DNA of 64,000 nucleotides from Cinnamomum chago (Eukaryota > Streptophyta > Magnoliopsida > Laurales > Lauraceae). The notes beneath the pieces are model-generated. The model searched no databases. It was not told the origin of the DNA and saw only the letters and a program-made list of their open reading frames with translations. The translations under genes were made by a program, and so were the position numbers. Position 1 is the first letter of the stretch. Every line of letters begins with the position of its first letter. Shown here piece by piece: positions 12,962-24,034 of the stretch. The stretch lies in contig CP142456.1 in assembly GCA_038049695.1 (NCBI GenBank), positions 15,900,501 to 15,964,500 on the forward strand. Direction: 5' to 3'.

Positions 12962-13204
12962 AAAATCAAGATAGATGGCATGAGATTTTATACAGTTGGC
13001 AAATCTTGATTGGACGGAACAATATTTCCCTGTTTTGGATCCGGACTTTTTACATGGGGTATTTCCAAACACAAGTCCGAATCCCCTGTTTCTAGATACA
13101 GTTTTATCCAATCCACAATCGCCAATTGTGTAAAATCTTATGCCAATTAATGCACCATCTCAATTGCTTTTTTGGAATGAAAAAAAAATCAAGCAATAGA
13201 TTTT

Positions 13205-13247
13205 GAGGCTTGCTATTGGCACAACGAATTTAGCTTTTCCCACACAA
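13205..13247 (+). repeat. MULE left terminal inverted repeat
   Basis: Begins gaggcttgctattggcaca and ends tttcccacacaa. It matches the reverse complement of 19849-19891 at 42 of 43 positions; similarity stops abruptly after it. Confidence 0.95.
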
Positions 13248-13932
13248 GGAAACTTGTTTTTTTTTATTACATTCATGCCCCTTCATGAAATGACCAAAAT
13301 AGACATAGTCCAATAAAAACTCAAAACCTATTTTCTTTTCACACACAAGCTTCTTCCTCTCTCACTCATCTCATTCTTCACTTCCTCCACCTTCCTTAGG
13401 CAACTCATCTTCACTCACATTCCTCCATTTTCTTCTCCTATTCAAGCCATTTACTTTCTACTTTTCACTCTCTACTTCCTCCATCCACTTTTCTACTAAT
13501 CTTCACTTACATTCCTCTACTTTCTAGTGCAATGAAGGAAGAAAACAACAATCAAATTGTAACTTTAAACCAAAGTAGTATTGGAAAGGTCAGTTCCTTT
13601 GTTTGTTTGTGTTTTTTATTTATTTTACCTCTTTTTTTAATTTTTTTCTCACCTGGAACGAGTTGCAGGTTCTCGATATGTACGGACTTTCAGGTCCGAA
13701 CATATGGCTTTTGTTCGGAAATTAAAGTCCGAACAAATGGATTTTGTTAGGAAATTAAAGTCCGAACAAATGGTTTTTGTTCAAACTTTAATGTCCGAAC
13801 AAATGGCTTTTGTTCAGTCCTGAAATTCCGAACACTTCATATGTTCAGATGTTTCATACCGAACATTGACATATTATTATGTATTTTTTGTAGGCCTCTA
13901 CGTAGGAAAGTCAGGTTGGCTCGGAGTTTTTC
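13248..13932 (+). promoter_or_regulatory. Transposase leader with pyrimidine tract, short upstream frame and array 1
   Basis: After the TIR comes a C/T-rich stretch (13325-13530) like a plant promoter-proximal leader. An ATG at 13532 opens 19 codons, followed by gtcagt at 13589. An acceptor-like ttttttgtag ends at 13893. If 13589-13893 is a 5' UTR intron, motif array 1 lies inside it and the upstream frame stops soon after the junction. This is inference; no TATA box was confidently picked. Confidence 0.45.
13680..13867. repeat. Motif array 1 (GTTCGG/CCGAAC hairpins)
   Basis: About six CCGAAC words and several GTTCGG or one-off variants occur in a spaced series, most as Ttttgttcgg...gtccgaacaaatgg pairs able to fold into hairpins. 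It shares ggactttcaggtccgaaca with array 3 at 19353-19371. It lies in the 5' leader of the transposase gene, outside coding sequence. Confidence 0.9.
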
Positions 13933-16671
13933 ATGGATTATACCAGTGAGTTTATAACTCAAGAGGTATGTCCGATTGTGAATTTATTACTCAAATTATA
14001 AATATTTGTTACTAAATTCATATTAAAATTGTTTACTGTAGATATTTCACAGTCGCGATTCGTTGATCAGTTGGGCTCGTGGTGTAGGACGGGAAAACGG
14101 GTTTGTCATTGTGATAAAGGTTTCAAATGCTGCTCGGATAGGTGTCAAACCTAGAGTACTCCTTGCATGCGAGAGAAGTGGACAATATAAGCATGAAGAG
14201 GGCCAAAAGCGAAAAAGGGTCAAACAAACCGGTTCAAAAAAATGTGGATGCCCTTTCGCATTAAAGGGCATAAAGTTAGACTCAAATGATGATTGGATGT
14301 TGGAGGTCACATGTGGCATGCACAATCATTCGGCAGCAGAACATTTAGAGGGGCATTCTTTTGCAGGCAGATTATCAAAGGAGGAAACTCAGTTGCTGGT
14401 TGATATGTCCAAGAGCATGGTTAGACCAAAAGAAATTTTGGTTACGTTGAAACAAAGAAGTGAATTAAACGTAACCACAATGAAGACAATATACAATGCA
14501 CGCTACAGATATAAAGTTAATGTTCGGGGTGGAAGAAGTCAGATGCAACAACTGCTTGGGAAGCTAACAGAGCATAATTACATTGAATGGCATAAGACTT
14601 GTGAGGACAGCGATACTGTAACTAACTTGATTTGGACGCACCCAAGCAGTTTAGATTTATTACGTGCATTTCCACATGTTTTGATAATGGACTGTACTTA
14701 CAAGACCAATCGTTATCGCATGCCTCTATTGGAGGTTGTTGGAGTCACATCCACAGACATGACTTTTTCTGTATGCTTTGCATACCTTCATGCAGAACGC
14801 GAAGATAATTATGCATGGGCATTGGGTGTATTGCGGGAAATTATTGGTGATGGTATTCTTCCCGATGTCATTGTGACGGACAGAGAACTGTCACTCATGA
14901 ACGCCATTAACAGAGTATTCCCGAGTGCAACTCATTTATTATGCAAATGGCATATTAATAGAAACATATTGGCGAGATGCAAAAAGTTGTTTGAAACTAA
15001 AGAGAAATGGGGCAAGTTTATTATGAGCTGGAATATGTTAGTGTCTTCATCAACAGAAGAGGAGTTTGGTGAACAACTACGTAAGCTAAATCAAGAATTT
15101 AGTACGTATCCTGATGCACTCAATTACGTGAAGGGTAATTGGTTAGATCATTACAAGGAGAGATTTGTTTATGCATGGACAGACAATAGTATCCATTTTG
15201 GGAATACTACTTCGAACAGGTACTTTTAAAAAAATACCTTCTATTTGATTTATGCCTATTAATTGCTATGTCTCACCTCTTAACAATCATATGCAGGGCT
15301 GAGAGTTCACATGCACAGCTTAAGAGGCAGCTGGGATCAAGTCAAGGAAATTTTGAAGCGGTTTGGACTAAAATCCACAATTTGTTAGAGTTGCAGCATA
15401 CCGGTATCAAAGCTTCATTTGAGAAAAGTAAGACAATTGTGCAACATAATTTCAAGCCGGCCGAATACAAAGAGCTTCGCGGTAATGTCTCTAAGAATGC
15501 ACTTGAGAAAATCTTAACAGAAAGCAAGAGAGCCAACGTAGTTGGAATTGACGCCAGTGTTTGTGGTTGTGTTATTCGACGCACACATGGATTACCCTGT
15601 GCGCATGAGATTGCTGAATATATAAGTCAAGGGCGGCCTATTCCTCTAAGTTGCATACATCCGCATTGGTGTAAGCTTGATATGTTGCCTACTGCCCCGT
15701 CAACAAGTTCTTCTATGGGCCTGGATTGTAAGGCAGATTTGCAGTTACTGGAAAAACGGTTCAATGAATATGATTCCACAAGAAAACTGCAACTTCTAAA
15801 GAAGATACGAGAACTATCAAAACCAAAAAGTACTCATTTGATAGAACCTGAAGTAAAATCAAGAACAAGAGGTAGACCAAGTATGAAAGTTGACACCTCA
15901 ACCCGACGAGATCCAAGCGCATTTGAGTTGGTATCGTCTGCACAGGATAGCTACTCTCCTAATTCAGTTGCAATGACAGAAGTTAAAGATAAAGGACGGT
16001 CAGAATGCAAACAAAAGAGAAGAGAAAAGATTAGTGCGATTCGTACGAGGTCAAGGAGCATTAATAATTATGTTCTCTCATTTCCCGTGGGGTTGAGGCC
16101 TTACATTCGACATGTAAAGGACGTCGCAGCTGATGGTAACTGTGGATTTAGAGCCATCGCTGGTTTGGTTGGACTAGCCGAGGATGAATGGAGACAAGTT
16201 ATGAGAGATTTATTACAAGAGTTGCTTGCACATGTAGACCACTACAAACAATTATATGCGGTGGAGAGCAGAGTTGAGGAATTGGTGGAAGCATTATCAT
16301 ACTATGATGACAACCCATCGATGGACAATTGGATGACTATGCCTGACATGTGGCACCTCATAGCGTCTCGTTATAATTTGGTGTTATACCACTTGAGCAT
16401 AGAACAGTGTCTGACTTTCCTCCCATTGCGGTCTGTGCCAGTGCCGACACCTTCTCAGAACGAGCGAACAATAGGTTTTGTTAATCAGAATCATTTTGTT
16501 CAATTATTCTTAGTACCTGGTCATCCAATTCCGCCCATTGCAAATAAGTGGAGACAATTTCATCACTCTTGTGCGAATGGTTGGGAGACTCCATACAGGG
16601 ATCGAATTGTACAATTCAAAGAGCTTGTAACTCCAGATGTATCAACATGTGAGACAATTGATTTGGATTGA
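13933..16671 (+). CDS. MULE transposase fused to an OTU-type cysteine protease domain
   Basis: Exons 13933-13965, 14042-15219 and 15297-16671 give 861 residues; both introns are GT-AG and the frame is open throughout. The start ATG gives MDYTSEFITQE, joined in frame to IFHSRDSLISW. Domains: FAR1/WRKY-GCM1-like zinc region (about 45-105, CGCPF to HNH); MULE DDE core with D228 (IMDCTYKTN), D291 (VTDRE) and the C-H motif LLCKWHINRN (312-315), the catalytic Glu not assigned; SWIM zinc finger C493-x-C495...C505-x-H507; an AT-hook-like RTRGRPS (593-599); OTU fold with D683, C686 (DGNCGFRA) and H803 (NQNHFVQL). It should cut and join the MULE ends in the nucleus. The OTU part may cleave ubiquitin-like chains, by family analogy only. 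Confidence 0.94.
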
Positions 16672-16859
16672 ATAGAAGTACATGGTGTATGTGAGACTTT
16701 ATGTTGCATGTAATAACTATTTTTAAACATTTGATGGAGTTTGGAATGTGTTTTAGTAATTTCTTTTTATTGTATTTAATGAATGCTTTGATGTATGAAG
16801 AAATTTTAAAAGTACTAGGATGCATTGGTTTTGCCGGCCGAATACAGACAGGTTTTTAA

Positions 16860-17051
16860 ATGCGAACAGAATGGTTACAGTTAATGTTCGGAAACACAAT
16901 GCCGAACAGAATGGTTTTGTTCGGTACTGTGTTTCCGAACATAATGGGTTGGTTCGGACCTTTGTTTCCGAACAGATTGGTTTTGTTCGGCACTGTGTTT
17001 CCGAACAGACTAGTTTGGTTCAGCACTGTGTTTCCGAACATTAACTGTAAC
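16860..17051. repeat. Motif array 2, between the two MULE genes
   Basis: GTTCGG and CCGAAC words alternate regularly (four and five clear copies, plus variants), with spacers such as tactgtgtttccgaacat. The whole array is bracketed by a perfect 24-bp inverted repeat, 16874-16897 and 17028-17051 (gttacagttaatgttcgg outward). It lies between the 3' end of the transposase gene and the 3' end of the PMD gene. Confidence 0.92.
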
Positions 17052-17320
17052 TCCCAATACATGTTCAGTTCGTCCCTTTCGAAGATTTTCATTGAAGATA
17101 TATGGTTCTACATCTGTAACAATTCAAGCATATTCCAAACATAAAATCAAAGGTAAAGTAAACAAAATACCATTTGAATTAATTAATAAAGTACAACCAC
17201 TTTCCAAATAAAAGACAACTTAAAAGAGGTTCCAAGTCTTATAACAACCATCCAAATTACAAAAATAATAAAAAAATGACTACAAGCATTGGTTTTTGTT
17301 AGTTAAAATTCTTCATAATT

Positions 17321-19199
17321 TCAGTTGTTCCTTCCCCTTGTTGACCTGCTGCGGGTGTAACTCTGTGAACTCATGTGGGGATGTCGAATGGTTCGTTGAG
17401 CATCGGCAATGGACATTCCCCGTAAAACGTGGGCAACCTGATTCACATGGGTATATAGTCCCCGTGGATCTTCAACCCAATGGTCCTCATCCCTTTCCAT
17501 GACTTCATCAAGAATGAATAGTGCATCCGAATTATGATGCTCATAGTTCACCGCATTGCTTGACTGTGTTTCGTCGGGTCCGGGCGCAAAATTAGAGTGA
17601 TGATTTGGGTTTTGTAATATCCTCCATGAGACTCGTCTGTACCAATCCATATACCCGGGAACACAATCTGCAGGACGCCTTACCGGTTGACTACGGTTCA
17701 ATGCAGACAGTAGGTGATTAGACCATCCCTCCCAAATTTGATTCAAGTATTGATACGCGATATGGTAGTCACGGGCAGTCAGACCTCGCGTAGCGCGAAT
17801 GGGGGCTAATGGCGGTGGAGGAATAGTTTGTACTCTCCCAAACTGTCTGAGCACCCTATCCGGATGATAAGGCTCAACAACATCCATGCACTTGATGCAT
17901 CCACAGTAGTATGCAACCTCGTTGAATGGGTGAAAGCGCCTAACATCACGATATGGGTCCCAAGTGACCTGAAAATAGTGAATCCAAGTATAAGATATGA
18001 AAATACAGAATACAGAATAATAACATCATGTGATAGAAAATGAGTAAGAAACTTTGCGTAATTACCAAGTCAGTGCTCATGGAATCAAGTCTCTCTCGTA
18101 ATGCCTGTAAAGGCGCAGACTCCCTACGAGAGACCCATCGATGGACCCGGAGGTGGGAGGGCTGATAGTGAATGTTTGGAGTTGGAGCCAAACATTCGAA
18201 GTGCTCGTACACCCAAGCTTCAAATAGAGTCAGGTAACCGGCCATTTGTTTAACTTCACGCCGGGTTGCTAACCCCAACTGCCTGTATAAATATGCCAGT
18301 GCAGCAGTACCCCATGCATATGAACGTACGTTATCCAAATCCACCAGATGTGTAAGATATATGATCGGCACCCTTGTGCCACTCTTGTCTGTGAACAACG
18401 TACATCCCAGTAAGTACAGAAGGTAAGCTCTGACTGCACAGTCAACCATCTCCTCTCCATCATCGTCAGACATTCCACCAAACCTTTCCCGTAGCCACTC
18501 CAATCTAACAGATTGACCCCGCACCTGAATCAGCTCATCATGTGCCTCTATGGCTTCTACTCCTAGTGCATCAACAAGGAGTGCTTGAGCTTCCTCATAT
18601 GACATTCTATCATTGTACGAGACAGTCCGCCCCGTCACTGGGATGCCTATGATGGATGCAACATCATCTAAAGTGATGGTCATCTCACCAAATGGCATGT
18701 GAAAGGTGTTAGTCTCAGGTTGCCACCTTTCCACAAAACCCGATACAATAATCTTATTGACACTGCGGTATGATGCAGTCACTAAGGGAGTCAAACTGGA
18801 CCTGGACATCCATCGCCTGAACCTATCAGACCCATTCAATTGTCATTGCCACAATGACACTTTTTGACCATGGCTTAGACACTTCAATGCTCCTCGATCC
18901 TGCAGTCAACAATTGATACATCATTATCGAATAAATTCACAACTTAATCAATCAATCAAAGTTCATATGAAACAAACGAAACACACCTCTCCACTCCAAA
19001 TATGCCCAGCTATATGTGTATCAAAGCTGGTCAGTAACGACCTATCTGGTGGCCCATGAGATGGTTGCTCTTCCATCTCTGGTTGTTCTTCAACGTCCTC
19101 CTCACGAAGAACAGGTTCTTCTACAACCTCTTCCACTGGGTAGCGACGCCTTCTGTTTGAAGCAGTAGGTCACACCCTAGAAGAGCTCGGTTGGTCCAT
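17321..19199 (-). pseudogene. Plant mobile domain (PMD, MAIN/MAIL-like) gene with two stops
   Basis: Exons on the minus strand are 19199-18987, 18899-18066 and 17968-17321, all with GT-AG junctions in phase, for 564 codons. The protein has an acidic N-terminus and the aminotransferase-like plant mobile domain (FHMPFGEMTITLDDVASIIG, AYLLYLLGCTLF, VTWDPYRDVRRFHPFNEV, DVVEPYHPDRVLRQFGR). Two in-frame TGA codons at 19170-19172 (codon 10) and 18843-18845 break it; both could come from CGA by one C-to-T. The rest is intact. PMD proteins occur in MULEs and retrotransposons and as host MAIN/MAIL factors. Here it is convergent with the transposase gene. Initiation after codon 10 would not avoid the second stop. 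Confidence 0.93.
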
Positions 19200-19244
19200 A
19201 TCTGAAATAAAAATACAAACATTGTTGGATTATGATTTTTGCAT

Positions 19245-19375
19245 CAAACTGTTCGGATGTTCAGGTCTGAACAAAGTCCATTTGTTCGGACCTGAAAGTC
19301 CGAAAAAAATCATTTTGTTCGGACCTAAACATCCGAACAAATCCAATTTGTTCGGACTTTCAGGTCCGAACAAAC
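19245..19375. repeat. Motif array 3 (upstream of PMD gene)
   Basis: Alternating tttgttcggac and gtccgaaca words form at least three hairpins, the last with an 11-bp stem and 6-base loop (19350-19377). It lies just upstream of the PMD start codon, mirroring array 1 at the other gene, and shares a 19-base stretch with array 1. Confidence 0.92.
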
Positions 19376-19848
19376 TGTGCTTTCTGTTAAGAAAAATAAT
19401 GGCGATGATGGTGTACAAACCAGCCCAAATGCAAGGAAAAACATCACCATTGTTTGTAAAAACTTACATTCAATGAGAATCTATCCCTATAACAAGTTTT
19501 CAGGAAAAAAAAGGTAATCTAAGATGAATAAAATGGTAAAGAATGAATGGTGAAGAAAAATGAAATGACAATGGTGGAGATAGAGATTTACCTTTGAAAG
19601 AGGAGATGGTGTAGAGGATTGTGAATGCCGGAGTAACGCCGGAGAGATAAAAGACGCCGGAGAAGTGCAGAGAGTGGAAGAAAGGTGGATCGGCCGGATG
19701 AAAAACCCAAACAACTGCTGTGGATGAAAAACGTGTGTGTGTGGGGGAAGAAAGAGAGAAATGGAGAGAGGGCTAAAATGGGGATTTCTGCTGTGTGTGG
19801 AAAGAAAAAATGTCATTTTTAAATTATTGTGATGTGTGTGGAGAGAAA

Positions 19849-19891
19849 TTGTGTGGGAAAAGCTAAATTCGTTGTGCCAATAGCAAGCCCC
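19849..19891 (-). repeat. MULE right terminal inverted repeat
   Basis: The reverse complement starts ggggcttgctattggcaca and matches the left TIR with one mismatch (second base). The TSD tagatttt follows at 19892-19899. Confidence 0.95.
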
Positions 19892-21497
19892 TAGATTTTA
19901 CACAACTGGCGATTGTAGATTGGATGAAAGAGTATCTCCCTGTTTCTAATGCACTTGAAACATGGATAAACTTTTGGGTACAAAAAAATATGGCTAACCT
20001 TTTGATCAATTCATCATTTTTAACGCACTTAGTCGAATGAATTAACAGTGATTCTTGCTTAAGACGAGTCGAACTTGGCCCAGCATTTGGATTCAATTGT
20101 AAAAAAGTGCACCTAAATAGTTGATTAACTTTTAGGTGAAAATCAATGGACCACCTTCTATCAGTCCACATTTTCTTTAGTGAATTCATTCTAACCTAAA
20201 ATCAATATAAACCTAGTATAACCCTTGGATTCAACTATGACATGTGATGTAGCTGAGAAAGTTAATTAACTTTAGGTTAAAAACAAATGACCCTTCTATA
20301 ATTGATTCACCATTGTCTTCACATCTAGTTGAAGGAATTAACAATCATCCCAATTTAAACTGATTTCACCAGTAGACTCAATTATGACAGCAATGCACCC
20401 AAACAGCATAAAGTCTTTTTATTATTAGCATAAAGACAAGTGAGTTTGTAAAAAGAGTATTTTTATTATCAGCATTTTCCAATGGCGGTCTTCCCTACAA
20501 GAGTAAATCACAAAACTATTAAAACCCGGTTGCACCAAAAAGATAGCACTAGAGAAATTTGAGCGCCTATGATTCTACATGCTTTAAAAACCCCTGTTTA
20601 TAGTTATATTATATACCACCAAATGAATGAGATTATGCCACATATCAATTTATCTTATCTTATGTACGTACATTTATGTACAGTTCTAATCCCAAAGTCT
20701 TCCATTATTCTAGACCCTTCAAGATGTTCGTCCATTTATTTGGATCTTTTTAGTTTTTATTCATTCAAATCATGTATGTGTCTCGTCATATGGACAGTCG
20801 TGATGCACAAATACAATCAGACTCTAAAAATCACGTTTCATTGTTATTATTTAAGGTTCTCTTAAATTGTGAGTGAATAACATATGATTATGTTTTCATT
20901 TAACAATAAACTTAGTGATACAATATAATAATATGACACTATTTTATTATATGATAATTAAATTTTACAATATTTAAATTTGTTAATATTATATTATAAA
21001 CTTATCCCAAACAGCCCCTTTATTTTTTGTGTCTATTTAAACAACAAGCTTTTAATTTTATTTTTATTTTTTAGAAAAGAGAATATTCTTATTCCAGAAA
21101 AAGCCAACAAAATGGGGAGTCTAAGGAAAGTCCAAATCTAGCCATTGAGTGAGAAATATCATTATAGTTCCTAGGGATGAAAAAAATCTTAATAGAATCC
21201 CCATGAACCAACGATCTTGGAGAGGCTTAGCCGAGGAAGTAGGGTTTCTCGATGGTTAGGAGACCTTAATTATCATATTTTTGGCTATTTAACTTGAATT
21301 GGGTTTATGGGTCCCCTTTTAAATAGAAGATTATTGCACACTTTTCTAATGGACACCGTATAGCTAAGACCCAAGTTTTAGTCAATGAGCCACTTTGAGA
21401 ACAAAAAACTTGAAAGTAGTTATAAAGTTTTTTTTTTTTTTTCCTTTTTTAAAGAAGGTTCTTCATTGTAGTATGAAGATTTTACAAGAAAAATCAC

Positions 21498-21542
<45 letters not shown>

Positions 21543-21545
21543 GAG

Positions 21546-21718
21546 GTTTCAAGTGCATCCATCCCTCACAATAGGGTGAGGGACACTTCCATAATTGGAC
21601 ATTTTCAAGTACAAAAGTTACTTTTCAAGTACATAGGGTGAGGTACACATCCTTGTCTTCATGTGCAAAAATGGGAAGTGTCCCTCACCCTATGGTGAGG
21701 GATAGATGCACTTGAAAC
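21546..21718. mobile_element. Hairpin MITE inside a TA microsatellite
   Basis: Arms 21546-21590 and 21674-21718 are inverted copies (43 of 45 matching), reading gtttcaagtgcatcc outward at the left. AT/TA runs lie directly outside (21502-21539 and 21725-21777). The pattern suggests a MITE that targets TA-rich DNA, with the microsatellite expanding around it. Confidence 0.8.
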
Positions 21719-21720
21719 TT

Positions 21721-21778
<58 letters not shown>

Positions 21779-24034
21779 CCAGTGAACAAGAAAGACCCTC
21801 ATAATTCTTCTGTAATAGAAAAGGCTATCCCGTCAGTTTTCAATTTTAATTTTTTCCCTTTTCTCAGTTGAAGGCGTTTCTTCTTCTTCCTCTTCTCTAG
21901 CACTATCAAAGGGTTGGGCACAAGGTTTCCCTTACCCCACCCATAATATATGCAGGTCGAGCTTGAGTTTGCCAAAGCCCTCAAAGGGCCTATACTACTT
22001 AGGCCTTTTCCCAACAGTTGAGGGCTAGGGCCGGGTTTGGGCAGGGCTTAAGGTCTTAAAAAACCATTATTTAATTTTTCTCTACATTACTATTGATGAG
22101 GTTATCTTGTAAAGCATTTCGTGCAAAGGGACAACTAAGAAAATGTTTGGGTAACAAAAGTTGTCTTTAAATTTTTTAATGGGACAAAGTCATATGTGCT
22201 TGAGTGACTTGGGGGTTCTGGACGTATGATTTATTTATTTTTTCAAAGGAAACGAGTTAAAGAGTTTGTTTAATCTTACACTTTTCACATGAATTTTCAT
22301 GTATCCAAATCATTCCTACAAAGTCTTATATTTGATAAATTTAAACCATTTATATTCACCTACCTTTTATGAATTTACATTATTTTTAATTTAATACTAA
22401 TTTGACTATGAAGCATTTTTGAGTTTCAATCACAAAAATAGACGCACCTAAAAAATCAATATTAGTTTAGATTTTCAAAAACTAGGAGTTATAATTTTCT
22501 AATTAAAAGGATGTTTAGATCACTCCATATAATCTCGAAGTTCCTTGCATAAATAAACTGCCTTTATAAATCAGTTAGCATTCCAAATCCCTCCACTAAG
22601 GAAAAAATGCATCCTTATTTACAAAAGCTTACACCTTTTTGCACAAGCAATTATAGAGAAAAATAATATAGAAGGCTTAAATAAGAAGTAAATAAAGTAG
22701 AAGAAAAGAAATGGAAGCAACCATGCAACACTTATTGCTTATATATTAAGTATGGTACATAGCTTAAATAATTAAATAAAGATGAAATGAACCAAGTATG
22801 TGTGTGTATGAGTTTTTAGGGCATTTTGTACTAATCATGGAGGGAGAACTGGAGGGTCTGCCCATGGTCCTCCCATGAATTTTTTTTTTTTTTTAAAAAG
22901 ACCCCTTAATGGTACGTTAAAGGGAAATTTCTATAGTTTTTTCACATTGGCTCCCATAAGAACGTTTTTTTTTTGTTCCACCCGCTTCTACAATCAACTT
23001 TCACTATGATATTCCCAGACTTATTGTGACTCTTGAATATGTTCCTTGAGTCAATTTTTATGATTTTTGAATTCTTTTTTTTAATGATTTTATTTATTTA
23101 TTTTTATTTGTCAACATTGAGTGACTGGTTAAGGAGAAATGTTTTAATTTTAGTACCAAGGGATCAATCATTGGGCATGTATATAAAACTAAGGTTCCAC
23201 CACCACTCCGTCATGAGTTTCTTGGCGATATTTCAAGATAAATTGGATTGAATGTTTGAATAAGTGTTTTATTCTTTTTCTTGATGATAAAAGCATATGT
23301 TGTTGCCTCTTCTTTTCTTTTCTTTTTTGTTTTTTTTTTTTCTTTTTTGATAACATGGGAACCCGCCGACCCCCCTTTGGGAGATCATTGCTAAACCCAC
23401 GGATACATAAAACCACCCACAAGCCCTATGTATCGGGTAAGGCCTTAAGGATTTAAAGGCAGGACCTCCAAGTTAAAACTGGACTTCCTCTTGAAACTAT
23501 ATTCCTTAAATCACCTCCAATTATGAGTTCTAAATTCTTTTATTTGGCATGATGTACTTTTTTTTCCTTTTTTATTTTGCAAGTGATATTTTCCATAAAT
23601 TGAATTGAACGTTTGGGTAAGTACTGTTTTGTTTTGCTTACTGATAAAAAGCATTGTAGCTGAAGTGTTGTTATTGTTTCAAAAGATTTGGGAATGGGAA
23701 TGCATACTCAATATTCAATTTAGAAAGAACGGGCATTTGTTGAAAAAGAAAAGAGTCTATAGGTAACTTCGAAATATCCAATTGGATGTAAAGATTGTGA
23801 AAAGTTACATGACATGGATTATTACGCATATCATGAATAAATCAAGAAATTTTGTTCCTAGGTATTTGTTTTCATTAATTTTGATCAGGTTACAAAGGTT
23901 TTGGATCGTGAAAATCTTCACTATCAAGTGTCTAAGTGGCTCTTACAAAATAAAAAAAAAAGTGTCTAAGTGGCAAAGTTACTATCGAGTATCAACATCT
24001 ACTAAGAATTTTAGTTATCATTAAGCTTAGACTA

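Larger units (their letters stand above)
10270..13014. mobile_element. Hairpin MITE 1, split by a LINE
   Basis: Arms at 10270-10300 and 12984-13014 are inverted copies, 30 of 31 bases matching (tccaatcaagattt... at the left). Removing the LINE leaves a compact hairpin with a loop of about 16 bases. Sequence outside the right arm reads, on the minus strand, cagggaaatattgttccg, which would suit a hAT-type CAGGG end. The left outer end was cut by the copia insertion, so boundaries and superfamily are uncertain. Its arms resemble those of MITE 2 at 13106-19925. Confidence 0.75.
13205..19891. mobile_element. Mutator-like element (MULE) with transposase-OTU and PMD genes
   Basis: A 6687-bp element with terminal inverted repeats of 43 bp (42 matching), flanked by tagatttt at 13197-13204 and 19892-19899 (8 bp; a ninth base a/c does not match). 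Inside are a plus-strand MULE transposase with C-terminal OTU domain (13933-16671), a minus-strand plant mobile domain gene (17321-19199), and three hairpin-motif arrays (13680-13867, 16860-17051, 19245-19375). The near-identical TIRs, perfect TSD and intact transposase indicate a fairly recent, possibly still mobile, copy. It sits in MITE 2. Confidence 0.95.
13106..19925. mobile_element. Hairpin MITE 2, split by the MULE
   Basis: Arms 13106-13138 and 19893-19925 are inverted copies, 31 of 33 matching (atccaatccacaatcgcc at the left). They are clearly related to MITE 1 arms. Without the MULE the element is about 140 bp of arms and loop. Sequence after the right arm (gaaagagtatctccctg) again gives a CAGGGAGATAC-type end on the other strand, compatible with hAT MITEs, but the left outer end is diverged. 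Confidence 0.75.

Noticed and set aside
12923..13111. 62-codon minus-strand frame
   Set aside because: Runs across the LINE edge, its target duplication and the MITE arms; it has no meaning as a gene.
16860..17051. CRISPR-like array
   Set aside because: Repeats alternate in orientation, are short and diverged, spacers are not unique, and the DNA is a plant transposon.
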